Assembly (NCBI GenBank): GCA_049511115.1
Contig: JBEKYH010000201.1
Coordinates: 1-8,547, forward strand
Length of the DNA: 8,547 bases
Source of the DNA: JBEKYH01 sp049511115
GTDB lineage: Bacteria > Planctomycetota > Phycisphaerae > Tepidisphaerales > Tepidisphaeraceae
Direction of reading: 5' to 3'
A program made the position numbers and the translations under genes. Below the pieces are notes generated by a model. It was not told where the DNA came from and ran no database searches. It saw only the letters and a list, made by a program, of their open reading frames with translations. This document shows positions 1 through 6,595 of the stretch, one piece after another; position 1 is the first letter of the stretch; the number at the start of each line of letters is the position of its first letter.

Positions 1-1675
1 GCAAATCGGGCGAACCAGCGGTTCCGTCGCCCCAGTTGATGACCCACGAGTTGATCGTGCCCGGCGCCGGATCGTTGGCGGGATATACCGCGGAAAGATT
101 CAAATCATAACTCAGGCCCACGTCCGCGGCAGCGCCGCCGGAGATGGAAACGCTGGGCGCGGGGGCGGCCTGGACCGCCAGCGCGCTGGAGGCCGAGGTG
201 ATGGTATCGAAGTAGATGTTTGAGCCGTCGGTGTCGGCGGCCTGATAGGCGCCGCCGGTAAGTTGCATGAGGCTGCCGGTTGCGCCAAGCGTAAGGCCCG
301 TGGAGAGAACGCCGCCGGCGCCGAACATCGTGTCGAGCGTGCCGTCGGCGTTGTAACGGGCCATGGTCTGGAAACCCTGGCCGACGACGAGAATCTGGCC
401 ATTCGCGAGGTTCATGATCCGCGCCACGCTGCCTTGCAGGGCCGTAGGGAGAAGGACCTGGCCGCCGTTTCCGAAGATCGGATCGAGTGCGCCGCTGGGG
501 AGGTAGCGGCTGAGGAACTGGCGGCCGACAAGCAGGTCACCGCTGACGCTGACGGCCTCGGCGCCGCTGTTGGTTCCGGTGTCGTTGGCGACCTGTGTCG
601 CGGAGAGTTCCGTGCCGGTGGAACTGTAATGAGCGACGTAGAAATTCGTGCCATCGCTGCCCACGAGCCAGGAAGAGCCGTCTCCGCCTGTGGCGTCGTC
701 GATGGCGCCCTGGTCGTAGGCCCAGGCCGCATCCTGGCCGCTGACGGCGGCCGTAGCGCCGCTGTTCAGGTTGTTCATCCAGTAGACGTTGTTTCCGCTC
801 TTGTCCTCCCCGAGCAGGATGACCTGGTGGTTCTGGAAATCCAGGCTCACGGCCTGCGCCGGATGCGCGGCGGCGGAAGAGGTCACCATCGACCGCGTGC
901 GCGCCAGGCGGCCGGCAGGGCTGTACTGGGCGATGTCCCAGGCCTTCTTGCCGGCCCCGCCGATGGCGATCTGCCCGTCGCCGTTGACGTCCACCATGCT
1001 GAAGGTCAGGGCGCGTCCTGCCGCGCCGGAGATGGCCGGAAGCGCCGCGACGCCACCGCTGCCAAATGTCGTGTCCAGGGTTCCGTCGGGGTTAAAGCGA
1101 TCGAGCCCGCCGGTCGTCAGGACGAGCATCTGGCCGTTGGGCTCGACGGACACAGATTCGACTGTCACGGCCTGGCCGTTGATTTCGGTAAGCTCGGCCC
1201 CGGTGATTTCCATGACGCCGTCGGTCTGGGCGGCGGGAACAACGCCCAGGGAAGTGGTGGAAAGAACCTTGCCGTTTTTCTTGTACGCGGTCGCGATGAT
1301 GGTTTCGCTGGCGCCTTGAAGGTAGGTGTGAGAGGCCGTGCTCGCAGTGCCCGCAAAAGTCTGCACGTCGGCCTGGCCGTTTGAACCATCGCCCCAGTCA
1401 ATGGTCCAATGATCGACGGCCTTGCCGTTGGCGGCGAGATTCAGGTTGTAGGCCACGCCCGCTTCGGCGGATGGCGCGCCGGAAACGAAAGGTGCGCCGC
1501 TGTAAAGCAGGCGGTCTTCCAGCGGTTCGATGCGGACGCGCTGAGTGCGCCGCCGGTTTTGCCAGGATGGCGTTTGTGTTGTGCGCGGGTTAGCGGCCGA
1601 TAACGCATCGCCGACCGCTTGTGTTGTAGACCATGCCGCCCTCCAGAGCGCGCATGTATCGTGTGATTTGGCCAT
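1..1675 (-). CDS. LEPR-XLL / PKD / delta-60 repeat secreted protein, N-terminal part (3' end outside window)
   Basis: This frame is open for 558 codons from ATG at 1675 to the window edge, with no stop. Visible modules are: a basic N-terminus (RRRTQRVR, about 41-48) followed by IEPLEDRLL (49-57), a LEPR-XLL motif typical of very large secreted planctomycete proteins; a PKD-like fold with IDWGDG at 92-97 and a closing HTY near 116-118; three delta-60-type repeats ending in TLDTTFGSGG (199-208), ALDPIFGNGG (396-405) and TLDTMFGAGG (446-455); an acidic DVNGDGQ loop (229-235), possibly calcium-binding; and a second PKD start with INWGDG (546-551). Such proteins are usually extracellular or surface-bound; the substrate is unknown. 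The start is fixed by an in-frame TAA at 1691-1693 and by GGAG and GGGAG sequences just upstream. There is no ordinary signal peptide before the LEPR-XLL motif. It is transcribed in the same direction as the lipid operon but about 450 bp beyond it, so it probably has its own promoter. Confidence 0.87.
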   Translation of the reverse strand, partial: MAKSHDTCALWRAAWSTTQAVGDALSAANPRTTQTPSWQNRRRTQRVRIEPLEDRLLYSGAPFVSGAPSAEAGVAYNLNLAANGKAVDHWTIDWGDGSNGQADVQTFAGTASTASHTYLQGASETIIATAYKKNGKVLSTTSLGVVPAAQTDGVMEITGAELTEINGQAVTVESVSVEPNGQMLVLTTGGLDRFNPDGTLDTTFGSGGVAALPAISGAAGRALTFSMVDVNGDGQIAIGGAGKKAWDIAQYSPAGRLARTRSMVTSSAAAHPAQAVSLDFQNHQVILLGEDKSGNNVYWMNNLNSGATAAVSGQDAAWAYDQGAIDDATGGDGSSWLVGSDGTNFYVAHYSSTGTELSATQVANDTGTNSGAEAVSVSGDLLVGRQFLSRYLPSGALDPIFGNGGQVLLPTALQGSVARIMNLANGQILVVGQGFQTMARYNADGTLDTMFGAGGVLSTGLTLGATGSLMQLTGGAYQAADTDGSNIYFDTITSASSALAVQAAPAPSVSISGGAAADVGLSYDLNLSAVYPANDPAPGTINSWVINWGDGTAGSPDL

Positions 1676-2129
1676 AAGTCTCCCGACTCCTTACCCAACT
1701 TCACATATATCGGCCCCCGCGGGCCAACAAAAAATGACGGAAGCTGTGCCGACAGACATGCACTAATCGAGCAAAAAACCGCTGATTCCACCGCACAAAA
1801 CTAAGTTTTCGGAAGAGAAACCAAGCCGTTGAGAAGAATACGCCGGTTCCGTTAAGACTGCCTCCGACTTCAACGCGCCAACAACGTGCAACGGCCTAAA
1901 CCATCCACCTCATACAAGACACAAAATCCGCACCGCTTTCCATTAGGAGAAGCTACTAAGTGGACGTAGTTGAAATTTCCGATGGGAGTTTCGACGAGCC
2001 TTGCATTTTCTACCAGCGGCCTCGCACCAACACGCACTACCAAAATACTACCACGCACTAACCAGCAAGAGTCCGCCAATCGGCGGGTGTCAACCCGCTT
2101 ATCGGCCTTCGCCCGCGCCCGGGCGTTGT
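1676..2129. other. Intergenic region between the lipid operon and the LEPR-XLL gene
   Basis: This stretch is clearly less GC-rich than the genes around it and should hold the promoter of the LEPR-XLL gene. Just upstream of that gene, on the minus strand, lies a short palindrome, GGCCC-GCGG-GGGCC (about 1711-1724), followed by an AT-rich GATATATG. A TTGTTG about 17 nt before TATGTG is the best sigma-70-like pair I find, and it is weak. Next to the operon end lie overlapping hairpins (2073-2098) and a pair of 9-bp direct repeats (2031-2060). No run of T follows any hairpin, so I cannot call an intrinsic terminator for the operon. A small ORF (1870-2133) overlaps this stretch and is listed separately. 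Confidence 0.5.
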
Positions 2130-2133
2130 TCAC
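1870..2133 (-). CDS. Possible small hypothetical protein, translationally coupled to the ketosynthase gene
   Basis: This is an 87-residue reading frame starting at GTG (2133), whose last two bases overlap the TGA stop of the upstream ketosynthase gene (GTGA arrangement). Such overlaps are typical of translational coupling, which is the main argument for the ORF. The product is basic at the N-terminus (NNARARAKADKR), has a hydrophobic stretch (WLVRGSILVVRVGARPLV, about 24-41), and in the C-terminal third has three Cys residues (RCGFC and GRC). I recognise no family. Against it: the base composition drops below that of the operon, the frame runs through two competing hairpins and a direct repeat, and the N-terminus looks low-complexity. 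It may simply be non-coding DNA after the operon. Confidence 0.22.
   Translation of the reverse strand: MNNARARAKADKRVDTRRLADSCWLVRGSILVVRVGARPLVENARLVETPIGNFNYVHLVASPNGKRCGFCVLYEVDGLGRCTLLAR
2073..2098 (-). repeat. Two overlapping, mutually exclusive hairpins after the ketosynthase gene
   Basis: GCGGGT (2083-2088) pairs with ACCCGC (2093-2098) across a 4-nt loop. CCGCC (2073-2077) pairs with GGCGG (2082-2086) across another 4-nt loop. The two stems share bases 2083-2086, so only one can form at a time. They lie about 32-57 nt downstream of the operon's last stop codon. No T-tract follows on the minus strand, so this is not a canonical intrinsic terminator; it could protect the mRNA 3' end or attenuate transcription. 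Confidence 0.4.
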
Positions 2134-3416
2134 GCAAATCGCTTCACGATCACCGTATCGTTCTGCCCACCGAATCCAAAACTATTGCTCATGGCCACGT
2201 CCACTTTCGCCGCACGCGCCTGATTCGGCACGTAATCCAGATCACACTCCGGATCGCGCGAATGCAGGTTCATGGTCGGCGGCAACATGTGGTCACGAAT
2301 CGCCAGCACGCAACAGATCAGTTCCACCGCGCCGGCCGCCGCGATCAGGTGGCCCATCATGCTCTTGATGCTGCTCACCGGGCATTTGGCGGCGCGCTCG
2401 CCGAAAACGGTTTTGATCGCGCCCGTCTCGTTGCCGTCATTCTCTTTTGTACCCGTTCCGTGGGCGTTGATGTAATCAATGTCGGCCGGCGTCAACCGGG
2501 CGTCGGCAAGGGCTTCACGCATCGCCACGACAGCGCCGCGTCCGGTAGGGTCCTGATCTGTGATACGAAATGCGTCAGCCGTACTGCCGTATCCCGCCAA
2601 CTCCGCCAGGATCGGTGCGCCACGAGCCTGTGCATGCTCCAGCGTCTCCAGCACTAACATACCAGCCCCCTCGCCTAAAACAAACCCCCCGCGCTGCGCG
2701 TCAAAAGGACGGCTGGCGCGAGGCGGGTCGTTGTTGGCTGTCGAGAGGGCGGTCAGGCGGTTAAAGCCAGTGACGCCAAATGGATGGATCATGCTGTGCG
2801 CCCCGCCGCCGATCATCACATCGGCGTCGCCGCGACGTAGAATTTCAGTGGCCTCGCCGATCGCCTGCGTGCTGGCGGCACAGGCGGTCAGGCAATTCAT
2901 GGCCGGGCCGCGCGCTCCGGTAAAGAGCGCCAGATGCGACAGGGGCATGTTGGGTTCCTGCTCCAGCTCGCGCGTGACGTTCATGCGCTCAAACGCGACC
3001 TGGGCCCATTTGACGGTGTCGAGTGAACTAGTTTCCGGCCGCCAGGCGGAGAGGGCGGCGGTGGTGTAGGCGTCGAAATCGAGAGAGCCTTCGCCGCTGC
3101 CGAGGTAGATTCCGACGCGATCGAGATCGAGCGAGGCGCCGTCGAGTTTCGCGGCTTTCCAGGCTTGGGCGCAGGCGCCCAGGGCGAATTGCGTGTTGCG
3201 CCCGGCTTGCGCGTGCGGCGCGACATCGGCCACAAAATCAGCCATGTCGTAATTTTTCACTTCGGCGCTGATGCGCGTGGGGAAAGTAGAGGCGTTGAAG
3301 AGCGACGTGATGGAGATTCCGGACTCGCCGGCCAACAGCCGCTTCCAGACGGCGTCGATGGAATGCCCCATCGGCGTGATCCAGCCCATGCCCGTGATGA
3401 CGACTCGTTTGGACAT
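2130..3416 (-). CDS. Beta-ketoacyl-ACP synthase, FabF/KAS II type, intact active site
   Basis: This 428-residue protein has normal FabF length and opens with the family start SKRVVITGMGWITPMG. It should catalyse decarboxylative Claisen condensation of an acyl chain with malonyl-ACP in the cytoplasm. The full Cys-His-His set is present: nucleophile Cys179 in TACAAST, His319 in NAHGTGT, and His356 with Lys351 in KSMMGHLIAAAG. The gating loop near the C-terminus reads GFGGQN (414-419) instead of the usual GFGGTN. The ATG at 3416 lies 7 nt after the stop of the upstream synthase-like gene, and a GAGGA ribosome-binding site overlaps that stop (TGAGGA), so the two genes are very likely translated in a fixed ratio. 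It is the last clear gene of the operon and the probable catalytic partner of the degenerate synthase. It could be a general KAS II, but the context favours a specialised pathway. Confidence 0.93.
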   Translation of the reverse strand: MSKRVVITGMGWITPMGHSIDAVWKRLLAGESGISITSLFNASTFPTRISAEVKNYDMADFVADVAPHAQAGRNTQFALGACAQAWKAAKLDGASLDLDRVGIYLGSGEGSLDFDAYTTAALSAWRPETSSLDTVKWAQVAFERMNVTRELEQEPNMPLSHLALFTGARGPAMNCLTACAASTQAIGEATEILRRGDADVMIGGGAHSMIHPFGVTGFNRLTALSTANNDPPRASRPFDAQRGGFVLGEGAGMLVLETLEHAQARGAPILAELAGYGSTADAFRITDQDPTGRGAVVAMREALADARLTPADIDYINAHGTGTKENDGNETGAIKTVFGERAAKCPVSSIKSMMGHLIAAAGAVELICCVLAIRDHMLPPTMNLHSRDPECDLDYVPNQARAAKVDVAMSNSFGFGGQNDTVIVKRFA

Positions 3417-3423
3417 TAATTCC

Positions 3424-4731
3424 TCAGACTGCTCTAAACACCAGCGCCGCGTTCTGGCCGCCGAGACTGTAGACGCTGGTCACGGCGACGCCAATCCTTG
3501 CATCGCGCGCTTCAGGTGACACATTGAGCTTTACGCCGTCGATCTTTCGCGTGTTCACGGCTGGAGGAATCTTGCCGTCGCGGACGGCCAGCACGGTGGC
3601 GGCGGCTTCGACTCCGGCGCCGGCGGCAAGGCTGCCGATTTGCGCCTTGATGGGCGACATCGCCACGGTTTCCAGCCGGCTATCGTAGGCGTGCGACAGG
3701 CCCATCAGCTCGGCGCGATCGTGGGAGGGAATTCCCAGGCCGTTGGGAATGTGCAAATCGACCTGCTCGGGCGACACGCCGGCTTCCTTCATGGCATTGG
3801 CGATGGCTTTTGCGTAGCTGTGGCCGTTGGGGTCGGGCGCGGTGACGGAGAAACTATCCTGCGAGGCGGCGAAGCCGGCCAGTTCGGCGTAGATTTTTGC
3901 GCCGCGATTCCTGGCGTGCTCAAATTCTTCCAGGATGAGCAGGCCGCCGCCTTCGCCAAGGGCGGTGCCGTCGGCCTCGGCGTCGAAGGGGCGCACCGCC
4001 TCGGCGGGAGAATCATTGTGAGATTCAGTGAGTCGCTTGAGCATGGTCTGCCGCATCAAACCCATCGGCTGCACCTTGCTCTCAGCGCCGCCGCAGATGG
4101 CCAAGTCGGCCTTGCCGCGCTGGATGGTGCGGAAGGCTTCGCCGATGGCGAGGTGGCTGCTGGCGTCGGCGCAGGTGATGGTGTTGCTCGGTCCCTTAAG
4201 CTCATGAATGATGGTAACGTGGCAGGCCAGCATGTTGGGGAGATATTTCAAAAGCCACAGGGGCGTAAGCTGTTCCATGCCTTCGCGGCCCCAGCGGGCC
4301 AGGTCGATTTGGTTCCCTTCGCCGCGGCCAGCGTGCATGGCCAGTGTAAGCTCGTTGAGTTCAGCATTGATTAGCCCCGCGCCAATATTGCAACCAAAGC
4401 GAGTGCCATCGATGTTGGGCGTATCCGTGTAGGCGCGCGATTTGAGGCCGGAATCCTTGAAGGCGTCATCGGCGGCGACCACCGCCAGTTCGATGTCGCG
4501 GGCCATCACCTTGGCCCCCTTGCGGTAGCTCTTGGGAACGTAATCGCCGATCTTGAAGGCGGGGACTTCGCCGGCGATCTGGCAGGGAAATCCGCTGGGA
4601 TCAAAACCGGCGATGCGATGAATGCCGATCTTGCCGGCCAGGAGGTTGGCCCAGAACGTGGCAGAGCCGATCCCGATGGGGGAGATGACGCCGACGCCGG
4701 TGACAACGACTCTGCGCATACTTTGGACCAT
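3424..4731 (-). CDS. Degenerate ketosynthase paralogue, chain-length-factor-like (Cys kept, both catalytic His lost)
   Basis: The fold and length (435 residues) match FabF: start RRVVVTGVGVISPIG, FDAEADGTALGEGGG, and C-terminal LGGQN. With this start, the nucleophile position is kept as Cys187 in TCADAS. The first catalytic His (NAHGTGT in the neighbour) is replaced by Asn330 in IPNGLGI, and the second by Ser367 in KAQIGSL; Lys362 is conserved. Without both His residues it should not decarboxylate malonyl-ACP, although Cys could still accept an acyl group. Classical chain-length factors usually replace the Cys, so this is a different kind of degeneracy. I infer a non-catalytic or acyl-holding heterodimer partner of the intact synthase downstream. 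Start choice is uncertain: ATG 4731 is used here; TTG 4737 gives two extra residues, and ATG 4719 gives the family-like start MRRVVVTG. It begins about 15 nt after the stop of the upstream dehydratase-like gene. Confidence 0.9.
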   Translation of the reverse strand: MVQSMRRVVVTGVGVISPIGIGSATFWANLLAGKIGIHRIAGFDPSGFPCQIAGEVPAFKIGDYVPKSYRKGAKVMARDIELAVVAADDAFKDSGLKSRAYTDTPNIDGTRFGCNIGAGLINAELNELTLAMHAGRGEGNQIDLARWGREGMEQLTPLWLLKYLPNMLACHVTIIHELKGPSNTITCADASSHLAIGEAFRTIQRGKADLAICGGAESKVQPMGLMRQTMLKRLTESHNDSPAEAVRPFDAEADGTALGEGGGLLILEEFEHARNRGAKIYAELAGFAASQDSFSVTAPDPNGHSYAKAIANAMKEAGVSPEQVDLHIPNGLGIPSHDRAELMGLSHAYDSRLETVAMSPIKAQIGSLAAGAGVEAAATVLAVRDGKIPPAVNTRKIDGVKLNVSPEARDARIGVAVTSVYSLGGQNAALVFRAV

Positions 4732-4746
4732 TCGCAAATCCCGCTC

Positions 4747-5241
4747 TTAAATCTCAATCGGCGCGTTCAGCCGGTAAGTGGCGAGCAATTCGGTGAACTG
4801 CTCGGTGAACACAAAATTATGTTCGGGAAACGCCGCGCCGGCCAGGTTCTTGTCAATGTGGCTGAACATCATTTCGATTTCCGCCACCAGTGGCGAAGCC
4901 GCCTCCGTGCCGGATCTTACCTCGCCGGTGATGGACGCGCCGTGCTCGTTGAGGCTCTGCACCTTGGCATGAAACGCGAGCGTATCGCCGGGGCGTGTGA
5001 GGCGATGGAAGCTGGCCTTGCCGATCTTGGCGAGGATGACCTTCTCCGAAAAATTCCGCGCCTCGCCGACGAGGATGCCGGCGGTCTGGGCCATGCCTTC
5101 GATGATGAGGCTATGGGGAACCAGGGGAAAATCGGGATAGAGATCGTGCAGGTGCTCCTCGGCCAATGTGACGTTCTTCACGGCCGTCGCGGAATCGCCC
5201 GAGGCGAACTGCGTGAATTTATCGATCCAGATCCAGCGCAT
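4747..5241 (-). CDS. FabZ-like hot-dog protein lacking the catalytic His (dehydratase paralogue)
   Basis: This 164-residue single hot-dog domain is homologous to 3-hydroxyacyl-ACP dehydratases. The core reads EEHLHDLYPDFPLVP (28-42) followed by IIEGMAQTAG (46-55). Aligned with the other dehydratase of this operon (EEYLGDHFPTFPVLPG), the catalytic His is replaced by Leu34, and the Gly after VP is replaced by His43, while the acidic residue Glu48 is kept. Nearby His30 and His32 are out of register. The protein is therefore predicted to be inactive or altered as a homodimer. In FabZ dimers the His and Glu of one site come from different subunits, so pairing with the intact paralogue would leave one complete site. 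ATG 5241 fits the family N-terminus (MRWIWIDKF); the ribosome-binding site is weak. It lies 38 nt after the ACP gene and 15 nt before the degenerate synthase gene. Confidence 0.9.
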   Translation of the reverse strand: MRWIWIDKFTQFASGDSATAVKNVTLAEEHLHDLYPDFPLVPHSLIIEGMAQTAGILVGEARNFSEKVILAKIGKASFHRLTRPGDTLAFHAKVQSLNEHGASITGEVRSGTEAASPLVAEIEMMFSHIDKNLAGAAFPEHNFVFTEQFTELLATYRLNAPIEI

Positions 5242-5279
5242 ATCTTGCGGCTTTCGTCGGTCGTAATTCGCTCGGCGAT

Positions 5280-5675
5280 TTACGACAATTTGGATTGCAC
5301 GTAGCGCACCATCGTGTCCACGTTCAGCAGGCGCTTGGCCTGCTCGACGGTGGGGTTGGCTTCCACGTCCGTGAAATCCGCGAACGGCATGCGCTTCTTC
5401 AATTCGGCCAGCCCGTCGGCGGTGAGCTTGCCGTTCTGGACGAAGCGATCGTCCTGCATGAGTTCCGGGAGATTTTCGGGGAAGAGTTCGCCGCGGGGGA
5501 TTTTGATGGAGAAGGCCTTTTCCAGGCGGAAGACGATATCGAGGGCGTCGATGCTCTCCATGCCAAGATCGTCGATCAGGGCCGCCTTGGGTGTGACCTC
5601 CTCGGGATCAACGCCCAGGGCGTCCTCAAGAACCTGTTGCACCTTGGCGTAAATTTGCTCGCTCGACATCGACAT
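5280..5675 (-). CDS. Acyl carrier protein, unusually long (131 residues)
   Basis: The first 80 residues match an acyl carrier protein: SSEQIYAKVQQVLEDALGV, then LIDDLGMESIDALDIVFRLE. Ser41 in DDLGMESIDALD is the predicted 4'-phosphopantetheine site. It should carry chains as thioesters between the synthases and dehydratases of this operon. Typical bacterial ACPs have about 75-80 residues. Here, after KIPRGELFPENL, an additional segment of roughly 45-50 residues (DDRFVQNGKLTADGLAELKK and onwards) precedes a terminal helix-like stretch (VDTMVRYVQSKLS). This suggests a dedicated ACP with extra surface for partner recognition. ATG 5675 is chosen because AAGGA sits 6 nt upstream; TTG 5681 is in frame but would place the start inside that spacer, and ATG 5669 is a less likely internal option. 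The gene lies 39 nt after the intact dehydratase gene. Confidence 0.92.
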   Translation of the reverse strand: MSMSSEQIYAKVQQVLEDALGVDPEEVTPKAALIDDLGMESIDALDIVFRLEKAFSIKIPRGELFPENLPELMQDDRFVQNGKLTADGLAELKKRMPFADFTDVEANPTVEQAKRLLNVDTMVRYVQSKLS

Positions 5676-5681
5676 GGCCAA

Positions 5682-5686
5682 TCCTT
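5682..5686 (-). promoter_or_regulatory. Ribosome-binding site deciding the ACP start
   Basis: AAGGA on the minus strand lies 6 nt before ATG 5675. It favours this start over the upstream in-frame TTG at 5681, which would sit almost directly on the site. Confidence 0.6.
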
Positions 5687-5714
5687 TTTGTTTCTAAAAG
5701 TCGTTCCTGAAAAC

Positions 5715-6203
5715 TCATCCAATAGTAACCGGCAAAGCCTGCGGAGCGATGATCGCCCAGCGGGCGCGGTGGCGTTCGATCAGCCGCTTGTCCACGGTCG
5801 TCAAGTCCGGCTGCGTATCGGCCAGATTAAAATAGGCCAATTCGAGCCGCGCCGAAACGGCTTGGTTGGGGCCGACGGTTCCAACCGCTTTAAATGTGGC
5901 GCCGCGCTCGGTGACGGCCGTCAGATCGACCTCCACGCGGAGGGCGTTTCCCGGGGCGACGAATGTGCCGTATTTCACGTTCCTGGCTTCCTTTAGCACG
6001 CAAATGGAGCAGGCGAAATCGCTCCGCAAATGCAGCACCCACGAGGCGGCCTGGGTGAGCGCCTCCAGCATCAGCACGCCGGGCAAAACCGGGAAGGTCG
6101 GAAAGTGATCGCCCAGGTACTCCTCGGCCAGGCTCACCTGCTTCACGCCAACCAGTTTGTGGGAGGAGGCTGATTCGACTTTGTCAATTAAATGAAACTT
6201 CAC
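5715..6203 (-). CDS. 3-hydroxyacyl-ACP dehydratase, FabZ type, intact active site
   Basis: This 162-residue hot-dog protein should dehydrate 3-hydroxyacyl-ACP to trans-2-enoyl-ACP in the cytoplasm. The active-site block GDHFPTFPVLPGVLMLEA is canonical, with catalytic His33 and Glu47 spaced 14 residues apart as in FabZ. It is the first gene of the five-gene operon. The frame stays open upstream to 6656, but that extension is low-complexity (Ser, Pro, Arg) and unlike any dehydratase. The family-like N-terminus KFHLIDKVESASSHKL begins with GTG at 6203, which I take as the start. No good ribosome-binding site precedes this GTG, so the exact start is uncertain, although the length then matches its 164-residue paralogue. 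The C-terminal tail (TTVDKRLIERHRARWAIIAP) extends past the usual FabZ end. It is the likely catalytic partner of the His-less dehydratase two genes downstream. Confidence 0.9.
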   Translation of the reverse strand: MKFHLIDKVESASSHKLVGVKQVSLAEEYLGDHFPTFPVLPGVLMLEALTQAASWVLHLRSDFACSICVLKEARNVKYGTFVAPGNALRVEVDLTAVTERGATFKAVGTVGPNQAVSARLELAYFNLADTQPDLTTVDKRLIERHRARWAIIAPQALPVTIG

Positions 6204-6287
6204 GGGTTGTTTGGTTATGGGTCGTTTAATAGCTTGCGTGTATACGCGGTAATTCCATTTCCCAGGCACTATCTTAGGCCGGGAAAG

Positions 6288-6316
6288 GTTGTAGCCACGG
6301 GAGGAGGGGGATGCAA
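6288..6316 (-). promoter_or_regulatory. Possible sigma-70-like promoter of the lipid operon
   Basis: On the minus strand TTGCAT (6311-6316) and TACAAC (6288-6293) are separated by exactly 17 nt. The predicted transcript would start near 6281 and leave a leader of about 78 nt before GTG 6203. Matches to consensus are partial: three of six at -35 and four of six at -10. The spacer is spanned by an inverted repeat, CCACGG (6295-6300) and CCGTGG (6318-6323), which could act as an operator. This is prediction by eye only. Confidence 0.28.
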
Positions 6317-6328
6317 GCCGTGGGAACG

Positions 6329-6363
6329 GAGGACTGAGGGCCGAGGACTGAGGACTGAGAGAC
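6329..6363. repeat. 7-bp tandem repeat (GAGGACT)
   Basis: Heptamers in register on the plus strand read GAGGACT (6329), GAGGGCC (6336, degenerate), GAGGACT (6343), GAGGACT (6350) and GAGAGAC (6357, degenerate). The array lies a few bases upstream of the putative operon promoter, so it is either a regulatory repeat or a slippage-prone simple repeat. Confidence 0.6.
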
Positions 6364-6552
6364 GGAAAGAGCGGTGGAGTGCGCGCGGCTCGGCCACGAC
6401 CAGCCGCAGCCGGTCCCCGAGAATTATCGCCGAGTGGGATTATGAAACCTATCAGCCGGGAACCACGCGCTGCCGCAGACGGCGAAGAAACGGCAGGCGT
6501 CGGAGTCCTGGCATAGTCACGCTCAGCAGGTTCGAGCCGCTGACGTGAGCTT

Positions 6553-6568
6553 ATGGGTGTTAACCCAT
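6553..6568. repeat. Short hairpin ATGGGT/ACCCAT
   Basis: This is a perfect 6-bp stem with a 4-nt loop (GTTA). A second, weaker stem CCCG/CGGG follows at about 6571-6582. There is no T-tract, so it is not a terminator by sequence. Confidence 0.4.
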
Positions 6569-6595
6569 GACCCGTAGTCGGGAGCACTTCCGAGG

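Noticed and set aside
263..1384. 373-codon open frame on the plus strand
   Set aside because: It lies opposite the LEPR-XLL gene, whose frame shows recognisable PKD and delta-60 motifs. The plus-strand product has no family features and arises from high GC.
2073..2098. Intrinsic terminator for the lipid operon
   Set aside because: Stems are present but no T-run follows on the minus strand, so only the hairpins are reported.
4732..4737. TTG start two codons before ATG for the degenerate synthase
   Set aside because: TTG is rare, has no good ribosome-binding site, and family starts align with ATG 4731 or 4719.
6529..6538. GGTTCGAGCC, similar to a tRNA T-loop
   Set aside because: No 5-bp T stem, acceptor stem or anticodon arm can be formed around it.
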